Source: CBDCZY01 sp965224745 (GTDB taxonomy: Bacteria > Pseudomonadota > Gammaproteobacteria > Methylococcales > Methylomonadaceae). Taken from it: a stretch of DNA of 64,000 nt. The DNA is taken from the NCBI GenBank assembly GCA_965224745.1, contig CBDCZY010000009.1:186001-250000 (forward strand), given 5' to 3'. A model generated the notes under the pieces. The model was not told where the DNA came from, did not search any database, and saw only the letters and a program-made list of their open reading frames with translations. Position numbers and translations under genes: made by a program. This document shows, piece by piece, positions 19,770 to 29,121 of the stretch. Position 1 is the first letter of the stretch, and each line of letters starts with the position of its first letter.

Positions 19770-21320
19770 CTAACGTTGTTCCGGAAAAAAAAGACAGCGG
19801 TTTCTGCCTTGTTGTTTTGCCATGTAAAGTGCTTTATCTGCTCTTTCAAAAACTGTGTCTGCAGTATCATCTTCACTAAATTCGCTGATCCCACAAGACA
19901 GGGAGATTTTGATAGTTTCGCCATGTGAATTAAAACTTGCGTTTTCTACGGTACCACGGAGCTTATTGGCCATAAAAAGCGCCCCTTCTGCTTCGGTGTT
20001 AGGTAATAACATGATAAATTCTTCACCGCCAAATCGTGCAATAAAATCTGTTTGTCGGGAATTATCAGATAAAATTTGTGCGATAATCGTTAGTGCTTTG
20101 TCGCCAGCTTTATGGCCAAATTGGTCATTAATCCGTTTGAAAAGATCTATATCCCAAATCATTAAAATAAGCGGGTTTTTGTAACGCCGCCAACGGGCAT
20201 ATTCAACAATTATCCGTTCATCATAAGCCAGGCGATTAGCCAAGCCGGTTAAGGGATCTCTTAAAGCCTTGTGGTGTGCCTGCCTAAGCCTGTTTTTTAA
20301 ATCGTGCGACTCTAATTCCATTTGTTTGATATGTTGAGTCAATTCACCGAGTTTATGTCGGCTCTTTTCTAAAGCGCTATCTTCCTTGCCCTGTAAGGCT
20401 TTAAGTTGTTCAACTGTATTATTAAGCTGGCTATCAATCAGTTCTTTTAGGGTTTCCAATTTCGTGGCTTTCAAAGAATCTTCTTGCAACTCTCTCATTT
20501 TTTCAAATACTGTTTGATTCAAAATTCGGTTGCTGGAAACCGAGTCCTGTGCATTTGAATGAACATTGAGAGCCGTTTCACCTAGTTCGCTTATTCTTTG
20601 TGTGACTTGCGACAGAAAACTTTCTATTTGTTGTTGCTCCTCTTGATTTAACCTTTTAATTTTCATTAACAAAAGGGATGCTTCTTCAAGCAGATCTTGC
20701 AACCTTTCGGCTGACAAATCGGTTTGCAATCGCTCTTTTATAGAAACAATTTGACCAGAAAACTCAGTTGGAATTTCTATTTGATCGAATAACTGCTTTA
20801 CTTTTTTGATCAATCCTTCTGCGCAGATTGCCGTTGATGATGTTGAATCTTTTGCTGGAAATTGGCTGGCTGGTTCACCAACTTTCTCAATGGCGGAAAA
20901 AAATTGCCCTTCATTAGCAAACTTGCCTGCCTCAAATTGAGCCTGGATAGCAACAAGGCCATCATTAAAATCCGTTGCCCCCATTTGAAAGTGTAGATAG
21001 CTAAAGAGTAATGATGTATCCGTTCGACCCTCATCAGCTCTCACAATCTCACCTAACTCATTGAGTTGCCTTTCTAAAATCTGATCAGACAACCTCTCTT
21101 TGATGGCTCTCCCAATTTGTTTTAAAGATGGATCCAACCTTGGATTCAGACCTTTCGCTGCGGCCGTTAATCGCAAAATCATTCGGCGCAACAGCGCCTC
21201 ATGTGCTTCGTGAGTTGCTAATTCATCAATCAGTTGCAAACACTGATCTCGCCATTTTTGTGCCTCATGGCTTAAACGATCAGTGTCATCACTATGGTTG
21301 GAGGTTGTTTCTATAGTCAC
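19770..21320 (-). CDS. Diguanylate cyclase (GGDEF)
   Basis: The 516-residue cytosolic protein ends in a GGDEF domain (from about residue 350) that makes cyclic di-GMP from two GTP. The active-site loop reads ARFGGEEF, a functional variant, preceded by DPLTGLANRLAYDERI and by the metal-binding WDIDLFKRIND with HKAGDKAL. The N-terminal 340 residues are helical and charged with coiled-coil character. They look like a sensory/dimerisation region without membrane segments. This matches the PleD-like class with a long helical input domain. The start is a GTG at 21320. An RxxD inhibitory site is not obvious just before GGEEF. Confidence 0.9.
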   Translation of the reverse strand: MTIETTSNHSDDTDRLSHEAQKWRDQCLQLIDELATHEAHEALLRRMILRLTAAAKGLNPRLDPSLKQIGRAIKERLSDQILERQLNELGEIVRADEGRTDTSLLFSYLHFQMGATDFNDGLVAIQAQFEAGKFANEGQFFSAIEKVGEPASQFPAKDSTSSTAICAEGLIKKVKQLFDQIEIPTEFSGQIVSIKERLQTDLSAERLQDLLEEASLLLMKIKRLNQEEQQQIESFLSQVTQRISELGETALNVHSNAQDSVSSNRILNQTVFEKMRELQEDSLKATKLETLKELIDSQLNNTVEQLKALQGKEDSALEKSRHKLGELTQHIKQMELESHDLKNRLRQAHHKALRDPLTGLANRLAYDERIIVEYARWRRYKNPLILMIWDIDLFKRINDQFGHKAGDKALTIIAQILSDNSRQTDFIARFGGEEFIMLLPNTEAEGALFMANKLRGTVENASFNSHGETIKISLSCGISEFSEDDTADTVFERADKALYMAKQQGRNRCLFFPEQR

Positions 21321-21333
21321 ACGTATAATTTTG

Positions 21334-21963
21334 TTACTTTAATTTTTGCAGTTCTTCTTTAACCAAACGATCCATTATGGCAATCATATTTTTGTGGGAA
21401 CCGGCTAGCGTACTGTTCACCATATATTTACCGTTTACAATAATGGCAGGTACACCAGTGACCCCATACCGAGCTGCCATTTTTTCGGCCTGAGCGGCTT
21501 TGGTGGTTACTAAGAAAGAATTAAATGCGTCAGTAAACGCTTCGTTATCAACACCGTGATCAGCAAAGAACTTGGCGAGTTTTTTTGTGGTATCCAATTT
21601 TTCGCGTTTATTTTGGATACTATCAAAAAAATCAGCGTGAACTTTATCGACTACACCCAGCGCTTCGGCGGTAAAATACGCTTTCGCATGTTTGCCCCAA
21701 ATAGCGCTAAATACAGCGGGCTGCCGAATAAACTGAACATTTTCAGGAAGTTCTTTCACCCATTTATCCAACAATGGTTCAAAACTGAAACAATGGGGGC
21801 ATCCGTACCAAAAAAACTCAATAACTTCGACTTTGTTAACATCTTGAGTTAGCTGCGCTGGCGAGATAGATTTATAACCCTCGTTTGAGGCTGCGTAACT
21901 CTGAAAAGCCATGCCAGCAAACAGGATAGGATAAAACAAAGCACGAAAAATTTTATAATACAT
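21334..21963 (-). CDS. dsbA: Thiol:disulfide interchange protein DsbA
   Basis: DsbA oxidises cysteine pairs in proteins entering the periplasm. I start it at the ATG at 21963 (209 aa), because AAGGAAG lies 7 nt upstream and the N terminus is then a clean signal peptide (MYYKIFRALFYPILFAGMAF then QSYA). The thioredoxin-fold active site is CPHC at residues 55-58 (FFWYGCPHCFSFEPLL), and the cis-proline loop is GVTGVPAIIVNGKY. It lies between cytochrome c4 and the diguanylate cyclase on the same strand. DsbA next to cytochrome c4 is a common gammaproteobacterial arrangement. Confidence 0.93.
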   Translation of the reverse strand: MYYKIFRALFYPILFAGMAFQSYAASNEGYKSISPAQLTQDVNKVEVIEFFWYGCPHCFSFEPLLDKWVKELPENVQFIRQPAVFSAIWGKHAKAYFTAEALGVVDKVHADFFDSIQNKREKLDTTKKLAKFFADHGVDNEAFTDAFNSFLVTTKAAQAEKMAARYGVTGVPAIIVNGKYMVNSTLAGSHKNMIAIMDRLVKEELQKLK

Positions 21964-22184
21964 AACAGCTTCCTTATATATTGCTAAATAACTATAGTTT
22001 AAAAAAACGAGAAATGTGAAAGACAAAGAACATGTTAGTAACTAGTCTTTGTTTGTTTGAATTCAAAAGGAATGGTTTTTGAGAACCGGCCTGTATAACA
22101 GATACATGAGGATCGCAGAAAACCATCCAATGTAGAAATCTGACAACAAGCCATTGATTCAAACACCGAGGAATGACAGTCGCC

Positions 22185-22856
22185 TTACTGCAATGTAGCA
22201 ATGTAATACGCCACTGCTTTAATTTCTGTTTCAGACATCCTTTTGGCGATCATATGCATCATGTTATCTGACTGATTTCCTCTTTTAGCTGATTTGTAAT
22301 CTTTTAGAGATTGCATCAGATATTCAGGATATTGGTACTGTAATACGGGAAATCTTGCAGGTTCATTGCCTTGGGCCTTAACGCCATGACAAGCAGAACA
22401 GGCAGAAACTTCAGTTTTTTGGTTACCATTCAAGTAGATATTTTTGCCGATTTGTAAGAGTTCATCATTGGATAATGTTGTTTTACTACTATTGTCATCC
22501 TCGTCTTCATCATCGGAAATAAGGTCATCTACTGAAATTGGCGTAATTTTTTGTTGCTCATAATAGGTGGCGATATGACCCATATCACTTTTCGAAAGAC
22601 CTTGTACCATCGACTGCATGGTTTCATTTGTCCGGGTTCCGTTCTTGAATATCTGGAGCTGTCTAACCAAATAAGTAGCATGCTGGCCTGCTAATTTAGG
22701 AAATGTAGGGGCAGGACTGTTACCATCTTCGCCATGGCATCCAGCACAGGAAGCAGATTTGGTTTTTCCAACCTGCGGATTACCTGCAGCATGTAGAATG
22801 GTGGCACAGTTAGCAATGGCCAACATTAGTATTATTGATAAAGATTTTATTTTCAT
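22185..22856 (-). CDS. Di-haem cytochrome c4
   Basis: Cytochrome c4 is a periplasmic two-domain electron carrier feeding terminal oxidases. The 223-residue protein has a signal peptide (IILMLAIANCATILHAAG) and two class-I haem sites: CAGCH near residue 37 with a following APTFPKLAGQH, and CSACH in the second half with EPARFPVLQYQYP. Each domain has a distal Met late (QSMVQGLS and MMHMIAKRMS). An unusual acidic linker (SDDEDEDDNSS) joins the domains. It precedes dsbA and diverges from engB with a 73-bp gap holding both promoters. Confidence 0.93.
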   Translation of the reverse strand: MKIKSLSIILMLAIANCATILHAAGNPQVGKTKSASCAGCHGEDGNSPAPTFPKLAGQHATYLVRQLQIFKNGTRTNETMQSMVQGLSKSDMGHIATYYEQQKITPISVDDLISDDEDEDDNSSKTTLSNDELLQIGKNIYLNGNQKTEVSACSACHGVKAQGNEPARFPVLQYQYPEYLMQSLKDYKSAKRGNQSDNMMHMIAKRMSETEIKAVAYYIATLQ

Positions 22857-22929
22857 GATTGTCCCCTGTAGGAATAATGCGTCAAAATATCAGATTTTAC
22901 TTTAAACTACTCCGCTAAGCGAGAATACT

Positions 22930-23547
22930 GTGAAAAGCAATTATCAACAAATAAAGTTCACCAAAAGTGTTGCTCATATAAATGACGCGCCACCAGATTA
23001 CGGTATCGAAATCGCTTTCGCCGGTCGCTCAAATGCTGGGAAATCCAGTGCAATTAATACCCTGGCATCCCGTAAAGACCTCGCCAGAACGAGTAAAACA
23101 CCCGGCCGGACTCAATTATTAAACTATTTTGAGGTTGCTCCTGAGCGAAGGCTGGTCGATTTACCTGGTTATGGATATGCAAAAGTTCCATTGGCCATTA
23201 AAAAGCAATGGCATGTTCTGATAGAAGCCTATTTGCAAAAACGTGATTCATTATCTGGCATCGTTTTGGTAATGGACATTCGCCATCCGCTGTCAGAATT
23301 CGATTGGCAAATGCTGACTTGGTGCCAACATGCCAGAATTCCTACCCATATTTTGTTAACCAAAACTGATAAATTAAGTCATGGTCAAGCAAAAAATACG
23401 CTATTGGGTGTACAAAAAGAATGTCAGGTTTTTGCTCAAGAAGTCTCTCTGCAGTTATTTTCTGCTTTAAAAAAAACGGGTATTGCGGATATTCATACGA
23501 TATTGGATCAATGGTTACAACTACCAGTCAATGATCCATCTATATAA
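22930..23547 (+). CDS. engB: Ribosome biogenesis GTPase YihA/EngB
   Basis: EngB is an essential circularly simple GTPase needed for assembly of the large ribosomal subunit. The 205-residue protein, starting at GTG 22930, has G1 GRSNAGKSS at residues 32-40, the TPGRTQLLNYF switch I, G3 DLPGYG and G4 TKTDKL, in normal spacing. It is convergent with polA, an arrangement conserved in gammaproteobacteria where a small RNA often lies between the two genes (see 23576-23700). Confidence 0.95.
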   Translation: MKSNYQQIKFTKSVAHINDAPPDYGIEIAFAGRSNAGKSSAINTLASRKDLARTSKTPGRTQLLNYFEVAPERRLVDLPGYGYAKVPLAIKKQWHVLIEAYLQKRDSLSGIVLVMDIRHPLSEFDWQMLTWCQHARIPTHILLTKTDKLSHGQAKNTLLGVQKECQVFAQEVSLQLFSALKKTGIADIHTILDQWLQLPVNDPSI

Positions 23548-23575
23548 CGTTATTTTGATCTATAAATCTCCTCAG

Positions 23576-23612
23576 AAAAACCCCCGAAGCACAAGGAGGG
23601 AACCTTCGGGGG
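23576..23612 (-). terminator. Rho-independent terminator on the minus strand in the polA-engB gap
   Basis: On the minus strand CCCCCGAAG (23612-23604) pairs with CTTCGGGGG (23589-23581) and is followed directly by TTTTT (23580-23576). It is 300 bp past the polA stop and 30 bp past the engB stop, so it may end a separate short RNA, polA mRNA, or both. On the plus strand the same hairpin lacks a T-run. Confidence 0.85.
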
Positions 23613-23700
23613 TAAGTTCCGGATTGAGGATTCCGGATATCGAACCCAACTAATAGGGGGAAATGAAACTTGGGTTCTGCGCCGTTCCTGGCGCATGAAA
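23576..23700 (-). ncRNA. Candidate small RNA between polA and engB (Spot 42/ErsA position)
   Basis: In the polA orientation this stretch could fold into four successive hairpins: GCGCC/GGCGC (about 23680-23695), GAACCCAA/TTGGGTTC (23643-23680), TCCGG/CCGGA (23617-23638) and the terminator at 23576-23612. A TTGGAA with a weak AT-rich -10 lies upstream near 23700-23735. In enterics Spot 42 and in Pseudomonas ErsA are encoded at exactly this place and in this orientation. No sequence identity to Spot 42 is visible, so only synteny, structure and terminator support the call; the 5' end is a guess. Confidence 0.45.
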
Positions 23701-23753
23701 ATAAGACTAATGCCTTTGTTTTTAGTTCCAAGAAAGTTGTATTAGCAGTATTT

Positions 23754-23812
23754 AGGGGCGAGGATTTAATAATATCCGCATCTTGACTTGTCTTTTTGTC
23801 CGTCTTCCACGA
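23754..23812. repeat. Dispersed intergenic repeat, copy 1
   Basis: The core TTGTCTTTTTGTCCGTCTTC, preceded by a GCGAGG...TAATAATAT segment, recurs at 54424-54482 and, more diverged, at 38154-38182. All copies are intergenic. The shared stretch with copy 2 is about 60 bp with few differences. It could be a REP/MITE-like element or a decayed mobile-element end. Confidence 0.6.
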
Positions 23813-23906
23813 GTAGTACCAGGCGCATAGCACGCTACGCAATTGTTTTTCCCACGAAGAAATGAAAGAAACCAGTCAATTTTGGAAGCCATTTAATGGC
23901 GGTTCC

Positions 23907-26618
23907 TCAGTGCGCTTCATCCCAATTGTCCCCTACCCCTATATCCACAATCAACGGAACATCCAACTGCGCAGCGGAAGTCATCATTTCTTTGATCTGT
24001 CGGTTTGATTTATCAACATCCGCTTCAGCAATTTCAAACACCAGCTCATCATGGACTTGCATGACCATACAAACCCTGGGTTGTTCTGTTTCAACCCACT
24101 GATCAACAGCGATCATAGCGCGTTTAATAATATCGGCAGCCGTACCCTGCATCGGTGCATTAATAGCCGTTCGTTCTGCGTATTGTCTGCGAGCTGCATT
24201 TTTTGATTGGATTTCAGGCAAATATAATCTACGACCAAACAAAGTTTCGACAAAGCCCTGCTCTTTGGCTTTTTCCCGGATGGTATCCATGTAATGCTTC
24301 ACACCAGGATAACGAGCAAAATAGAGGTCAATATAAGACTGCGCTTGTTGTCGGGATAAACCTAATTGTTTTGCCAGCCCGAATGCCGACATGCCATAAA
24401 TCAGCCCAAAGTTAATTGCTTTGGCGGATCGTCTTAACTCTTGGGTTACTTGTAAAGGCTCGACACCAAATACTTCGGCAGCGGTCGCACGGTGTATATC
24501 CTGACCTTCCGAAAAGGCTTGCAATAAACCCTGATCGCCTGACAAATGTGCCATGATTCTTAACTCAATTTGAGAGTAATCGGCAGCAACCAGTTTATAA
24601 CCTTGAGGAGCAATAAACGCTTGCCTGATTTTTCTTCCTTCATCATTACGGATCGGAATGTTCTGTAAATTGGGATCGGAAGATGACAACCGACCCGTAG
24701 CGGCAACCGCTTGATGATAAGACGTATGTACGCGCCCTGATTTAGGGTTAACCTGCTGTGGTAACTTATCGGTATAAGTGCTTTTGAGTTTACTCAGCCC
24801 TCGGTGTTCCAAGATCAGTTTAGGCAGTAAATAATCTTGAGCCAGTTCTTGCAGCACAGACTCGTCGGTGGACGGCTGTCCTTTAGGGGTCTTTTTTAAT
24901 ACCGGTAAATTCAGCTGCTCATAAAAAATAACCTGGATCTGCTTTGGCGATCCAAGGTTAAAATTATGACCTGCAGCTTCATGTGCCTGCGCTTCTAAGA
25001 CGGCTATTTGTTTGGAAAGCGCACCGCTATGAGCGATGAGTTTTTCGGTATCGAGCAGCACCCCTTGACATTCGATGCGCGAAAGTACGGGTATCAGTGG
25101 TATTTCAATATTTTGATAAAGTTGTTGTAATGAAGCTTTTTGCTCTAACTCTGGCCAAAGGTGCTGGTGTAAACGCAATGTAATATCAGCATCCTCAGCG
25201 GCGTAAGGTCCCGCATGTTCCAAGGATACTTCCTGAAAAGGGATTTGTTTTACGCCCTTACCGGCAACATCTTCATAGTGAATGGTACTAACCCCTAAAT
25301 ATTTCAATGCCAGCGAATCCATATCGTGACGGGTCGCCGTACTATTAAAAACATAAGACTCAAGCATCGTATCGTGGACAATTCCGTTCAGTGTAATACC
25401 GTGGTTTTTTAAAACATTAGCATCATATTTAAGATTCTGACCCAACTTGGGTTTTTTAGGATCTTCCAATAAGGGTTTGAGCTGATCTAAAACCCACTCG
25501 CCAGACAATTGTTCAGGTACGCCAGGATAATCATGACCAAAAGGCACGTAAGCAGCGGTACTTGCTTCAACCGCAAACGATACACCAACCACCCGAGCTT
25601 GACTGTAATCAAGGCTGGTTGTCTCTGTGTCAAAAGCAAACAAATCGGCTGTGGTAAGCTGCTCCAACCACTCTAAAAAGTGTTGCTTCTCCAATATAGT
25701 TTCATAATTTGATGAAGCTGGTGAGACAGCATTGTTGTTGCTGCCAGAAGAATGATTTACCGTTGAGTCATTATCTAATTGCTTCAGCCACGAAGAAAAA
25801 CCAAGATCGATCAGCATTCCTCTTAAACCAGACTCATCAAGTGACTGGCAACGTAGGTCGGCAATACCATAGGATAGTGGTAACTCACACTTGATCGTTG
25901 TCAGTGTTTTTGAAATAGGCAGCTGCTCTAAACTTGATCTTAAATTCTGACCTACAACACCCTTAACCTCATCGGCAGCGGCCATGACTTGTTCCAACGA
26001 ACCATACTGAGCAATCCATTTCGCCGCTGTTTTGGGACCAACTTTCGGTACACCTGGAATGTTGTCGACGGTATCGCCCATCAATGCGAGATAATCAATG
26101 ATTTGTTCAGGCTTTACCCCAAACTTAGACTGCACTCCCGGTATGTCCAACCGAGTGTTGGACATGGTGTTTTCCAATGTCACACGCTCAGTCACTAATT
26201 GCGCCATATCCTTATCGCCGGTGGAAATGATGACATCAAAACCTTGTTGCTCAGCCATTTTCGCCAATGTTCCAATCACATCATCTGCTTCTACGCCATC
26301 TTCAATAATGAGTGGTAGCCCCATGTATTTTATTATTTGCAACAACGGTTCAATCTGAACCCGCAACTCTTCATCCATAGGCGGACGATTAGCTTTGTAT
26401 TCCACAAACAGATCGTGCCTAAAAGTTTTTCCTGGCGCATCAAATACCACGGTAAAGTAATCAGTTTGATGATCTTGCAATAACTTTCTCAACATGTTGC
26501 TGACACCTAAAATGGCATTGGTAGGCAAACCATGAGGACTGGTTAAGGGTGGTACAGCATGATAGGCGCGAAATAAAAAAGAAGATCCATCGACCAGTAT
26601 TAAACGTTTATTAGACAT
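23907..26618 (-). CDS. polA: DNA polymerase I
   Basis: PolA removes RNA primers and fills gaps during replication and repair. The 903-residue protein has all three domains: 5'-3' exonuclease (LVDGSSFLFRAYHA, GDKDMAQLV; about residues 1-290), 3'-5' exonuclease (FAFDTETTSLDY with intact DET, about 320-510) and polymerase (motif A VAADYSQIELRIMAHLS, motif B RRSAKAINFGLIYGMS, motif C MQVHDELVFE). Length and motifs are normal. It faces engB convergently. Confidence 0.96.
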   Translation of the reverse strand: MSNKRLILVDGSSFLFRAYHAVPPLTSPHGLPTNAILGVSNMLRKLLQDHQTDYFTVVFDAPGKTFRHDLFVEYKANRPPMDEELRVQIEPLLQIIKYMGLPLIIEDGVEADDVIGTLAKMAEQQGFDVIISTGDKDMAQLVTERVTLENTMSNTRLDIPGVQSKFGVKPEQIIDYLALMGDTVDNIPGVPKVGPKTAAKWIAQYGSLEQVMAAADEVKGVVGQNLRSSLEQLPISKTLTTIKCELPLSYGIADLRCQSLDESGLRGMLIDLGFSSWLKQLDNDSTVNHSSGSNNNAVSPASSNYETILEKQHFLEWLEQLTTADLFAFDTETTSLDYSQARVVGVSFAVEASTAAYVPFGHDYPGVPEQLSGEWVLDQLKPLLEDPKKPKLGQNLKYDANVLKNHGITLNGIVHDTMLESYVFNSTATRHDMDSLALKYLGVSTIHYEDVAGKGVKQIPFQEVSLEHAGPYAAEDADITLRLHQHLWPELEQKASLQQLYQNIEIPLIPVLSRIECQGVLLDTEKLIAHSGALSKQIAVLEAQAHEAAGHNFNLGSPKQIQVIFYEQLNLPVLKKTPKGQPSTDESVLQELAQDYLLPKLILEHRGLSKLKSTYTDKLPQQVNPKSGRVHTSYHQAVAATGRLSSSDPNLQNIPIRNDEGRKIRQAFIAPQGYKLVAADYSQIELRIMAHLSGDQGLLQAFSEGQDIHRATAAEVFGVEPLQVTQELRRSAKAINFGLIYGMSAFGLAKQLGLSRQQAQSYIDLYFARYPGVKHYMDTIREKAKEQGFVETLFGRRLYLPEIQSKNAARRQYAERTAINAPMQGTAADIIKRAMIAVDQWVETEQPRVCMVMQVHDELVFEIAEADVDKSNRQIKEMMTSAAQLDVPLIVDIGVGDNWDEAH

Positions 26619-27048
26619 AGGAGATTAGTGGCAACAAATAATTATGAGTGTAAAACGGGTCAATCAAGAGCCTACTATTTTTCCTTCCGAAATAATAGCA
26701 AGATTTGAAAATAAGTCAGAAGAAGTGCTAAAAGTCCAGATTCCTAGTGAAATATTTTAGGACATTCCGGTCACAATAATCGATTAGCCATCTCAAGAGC
26801 CTTTGTTGCTCAAACCGTCCATGTTTTTCTCGACTTGATACTTAAGGATCAATATGTTTTGGTCAGAACTGGATAAACGTTTCAATCTAACTTTATGTTT
26901 TTTAATACAGATAGTTTTTTAATTTTAATATTGATGTAATAAAAACTGTTTTTAATATTTATCAGCCCATTATTTTTTGTCCACAAAAAAAATCAGTTTA
27001 TTCTTGAAAAACTTGCCCTTTTCTGGTTATTATTCTCTTAATTAATAG
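26619..27048. other. Intergenic region upstream of the response regulator
   Basis: No gene is supported. The stretch becomes very AT-rich from about 26900 and leads into the direct repeats at 27049-27109. The polA promoter should lie in its left part. Confidence 0.45.
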
Positions 27049-27109
27049 CTATAAATTCTAAAAAATTAATAACTATAAATTCTAAAAAAACAACTATAAA
27101 TTCTAAAAA
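27049..27109 (+). repeat. Three direct repeats upstream of the response regulator
   Basis: CTATAAATTCTAAAAA occurs three times, starting at 27049, 27073 and 27094 (spacings 24 and 21 bp, about two helical turns). The array ends some 85 bp before the regulator ATG. Such phased repeats in front of a regulator gene are often operator sites; autoregulation is an inference. Confidence 0.7.
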
Positions 27110-27193
27110 CTTATTGTCACTGGTTCATCTAATATCATTAGTAACTATTGATATTAGTTAACAAGCCGGTTAATTTCAAGGGAGAAGCTAACT

Positions 27194-27859
27194 ATGCGAA
27201 TTTTAATTGCTCAAGATGATTCTAACGTAGCATCAAAAATCAAACTTGGCCTCAGAGCCGAAGGTTTTGATACAGATCTAGCTTCAGATGGTGAAACAGC
27301 TCTATGGTATGCAAATGAAGGTAATCATGCGGTCATGATCCTCGATATTGTTCTGCCGAAGATAAATGGTTTCGATGTCTGCCAGACTTTGCGGAATAAT
27401 GGATTCACCACACCCATTCTCATGCTGACCAACAAGGCTACAGCCGATGATGAGATCGACGCACTTGAAACCGGTGCAGATGATTATTTACGCATTCCTT
27501 TTTCTACACCCGTGTTTTTAGCAAGAATACGCGCGTTGCTTCGCCGTAAGAATCATGAACTGAACAACGTCATAAAATTCGGTTCTCTCTGTTACAACCA
27601 AAAAGACCGGAAATGTTTTTACGATAAACAAGAGGTTGCACTGACCAGTCGGGAAGGTAATGTGCTGGAGTTGCTTATGTTGGCAAAGGGCAGTGTGGTA
27701 CCCAAACAAATGCTAATTGATCAAGTATGGGGAATCGAGTTCGCTGGCAACCCTAATATTGTCGATGTATACATCGGATATTTACGCCGTAAAATAGGGG
27801 GCAACTTCAATCAAAACGTTTTGCAAACAGTTCGCGGCTTGGGTTATCGATTAGTCTAA
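27194..27859 (+). CDS. OmpR/PhoB-family response regulator with atypical receiver, orphan
   Basis: The 221-residue protein has a receiver domain (1-118) and a winged-helix DNA-binding domain (about 125-221; ALTSREGNVLELLML, NPNIVDVYIGYLRRKI, VRGLGYRLV). The acidic pocket (Asp8, Asp9), phospho-acceptor Asp51 and Thr79 are present. The nearly invariant Lys before Pro in the beta5 loop is Ile101 (DYLRIPF instead of DYLxKPF), so phosphorylation-dependent signalling may be altered or absent. AGGGAGA 8 nt before the ATG supports the start. No histidine kinase is in the window. Its position next to the CTTAG-box promoters, which have the tandem 10-11 bp spacing typical of this family, makes it the likely regulator of the peptide island. 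Confidence 0.88.
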   Translation: MRILIAQDDSNVASKIKLGLRAEGFDTDLASDGETALWYANEGNHAVMILDIVLPKINGFDVCQTLRNNGFTTPILMLTNKATADDEIDALETGADDYLRIPFSTPVFLARIRALLRRKNHELNNVIKFGSLCYNQKDRKCFYDKQEVALTSREGNVLELLMLAKGSVVPKQMLIDQVWGIEFAGNPNIVDVYIGYLRRKIGGNFNQNVLQTVRGLGYRLV

Positions 27860-27921
27860 CTAGTCGGCCCTTAAAACTTGAAATTGTCTTAACGGAACCA
27901 GAATAAGCTGAGTTATAACGC

Positions 27922-28004
27922 GCTCCCGCAGAGTGGGAGGTTTGACGCTGTGAGCAGCCCCCAAGGGCTGCCAATGTTAAAGTTTGGTGGACTCTTAAAA
28001 CTTA
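27922..28004 (-). repeat. IS200/IS605-like terminal hairpin region, copy 1
   Basis: The stretch contains two small palindromes (CTCCCGC/GTGGGAG and GCAGCC/GGCTGC) and ends TTAAAACTT. Nearly the same sequence occurs inverted at 32326-32409. Subterminal hairpins are how IS200/IS605 transposases recognise their ends, and an IS200-type tnpA remnant starts directly beside it. Confidence 0.65.
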
Positions 28005-28009
28005 ATGGT

Positions 28010-28345
28010 TAAAATTCACCTTCTTCATCTGAGCCCTTACCGCCTAATTGTTCTTGGTTTCGAATGTAGTGTTTGATCTGACCATCTTCAAAACCAACAG
28101 TTGAAATCGCATAGCCTCTTGCCCATAACGCTTCTCCATTAAAATTTCTTTTTCTCCCGCTAAATTGACGGGCAACCGCGATGACAGTTTTACCTTTCAA
28201 GTAACCCACTATTTCCGATAGCGTATATTTCGGTGGTATTTCTATGAATATATCAACATGATCTTATACCATATGACCTTCAACGATCCGACAATGTCTT
28301 TGACCGGGCCAGTTCGTGAAAGGCTGGACCTAAATAACTTCTAAT
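28010..28345 (-). pseudogene. IS200-family transposase remnant
   Basis: The intact C-terminal frame (28009-28209) has VGYLKGKTVIAVARQF, GRKRNFNGEALWARGYAIST and a KHYIRNQEQLGG tail, typical of IS200 TnpA. Reading further 5', the homologous segment is EGHMV-stop-DHVDIFIEIPPKYTLSE: the expected Gln is a TAA stop, and the catalytic HxH (HVH) has become HVD. The gene is therefore dead. It borders the peptide island. Confidence 0.8.
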
Positions 28346-28880
28346 CTTTCCATACAGTTTTTTCCTTCAACACTTGGGTATAAAAACTAAGCAGTATTTG
28401 CAGCGCCACTTTGAATGACTTAAGCCATGGGTTTGTTTCCTCTTTTGTGGGCCGCCAAGCCACGAGGAAGCATTCCACACGTCATCCATTCCTTCATACT
28501 GAATCTGGCGGCCAAGCCTTGAAAGTCTTACTAGTCAAACTAGTGGCTTACCTGTCAACGAGTTAGTAGGTTTGGGTGGAAATTATTTTTTCATTTTGTA
28601 GCCATACAATATTTAACAAAAATCTTGCTTTTTAATTCCTATTAGGTTAAATAAATAGCCACACACGGTAATTTTGTGTCCAGCCCTTTAAAATCAATAC
28701 CTTCCAAACCTTTCCTCCTGAACGTAGCCATACATAGTGAAATTTTTAATCGCTATATAGACCAGTGATATCAAGGGATACAGCTATTTTTGTTTTGGAA
28801 AATCGGACTTGAATTTACATCAATATGACCCACATTAAGTTGAATCGTTTGGGGGTAAAAGGAATAATTTCCAGGCATTA
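28346..28880. other. Non-coding stretch between the IS200 remnant and the first CTTAG promoter
   Basis: I find no supported gene. GCGGCCAAGCC-like words repeat near 28440-28530 and may be decayed IS end sequence. The right part is AT-rich. Confidence 0.4.
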
Positions 28881-28890
28881 TCTAAGCGTT

Positions 28891-28935
28891 TTCTTAGACT
28901 TTCTTAGGAAATTCTTAGAACTAGTTTGCTATATT
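28891..28935 (+). promoter_or_regulatory. CTTAG-box promoter A (upstream of precursor 1)
   Basis: TTCTTAG occurs at 28891, 28901 and 28912 (periods 10 and 11 bp). Eleven bases after the last G comes an extended -10, TGCTATATT (hexamer 28930-28935). No -35 is evident, as in activator-dependent promoters bound by OmpR/PhoB-type regulators. The same geometry recurs at 34805-34849, 34758-34802 (minus) and 39272-39316 (minus). The predicted leader to the precursor is about 180 nt and contains GATTGTCGT at 28955, also present in the leader of promoter B. Confidence 0.8.
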
Positions 28936-29121
28936 CACCAAACGGTAATCCGTTGATTGTCGTTTAGAAACCAATTTTGCAAAAGGAAAAATCCTCTTAG
29001 GAGAGTTGGTTTTAGTTTATTCAGGCAAACAATTCTTCTACAAACTCTAAAGTTGGAAAGTTGTTTGTACTTTTTGGAAAGTTTAAGAGGATGCTCTTAA
29101 ATTCAATCTAGGAGAGCAACA

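Noticed and set aside
19682..19879. Small plus-strand frame overlapping the diguanylate cyclase end
   Set aside because: Antisense to the GGDEF domain coding end and without ribosome-binding site support.
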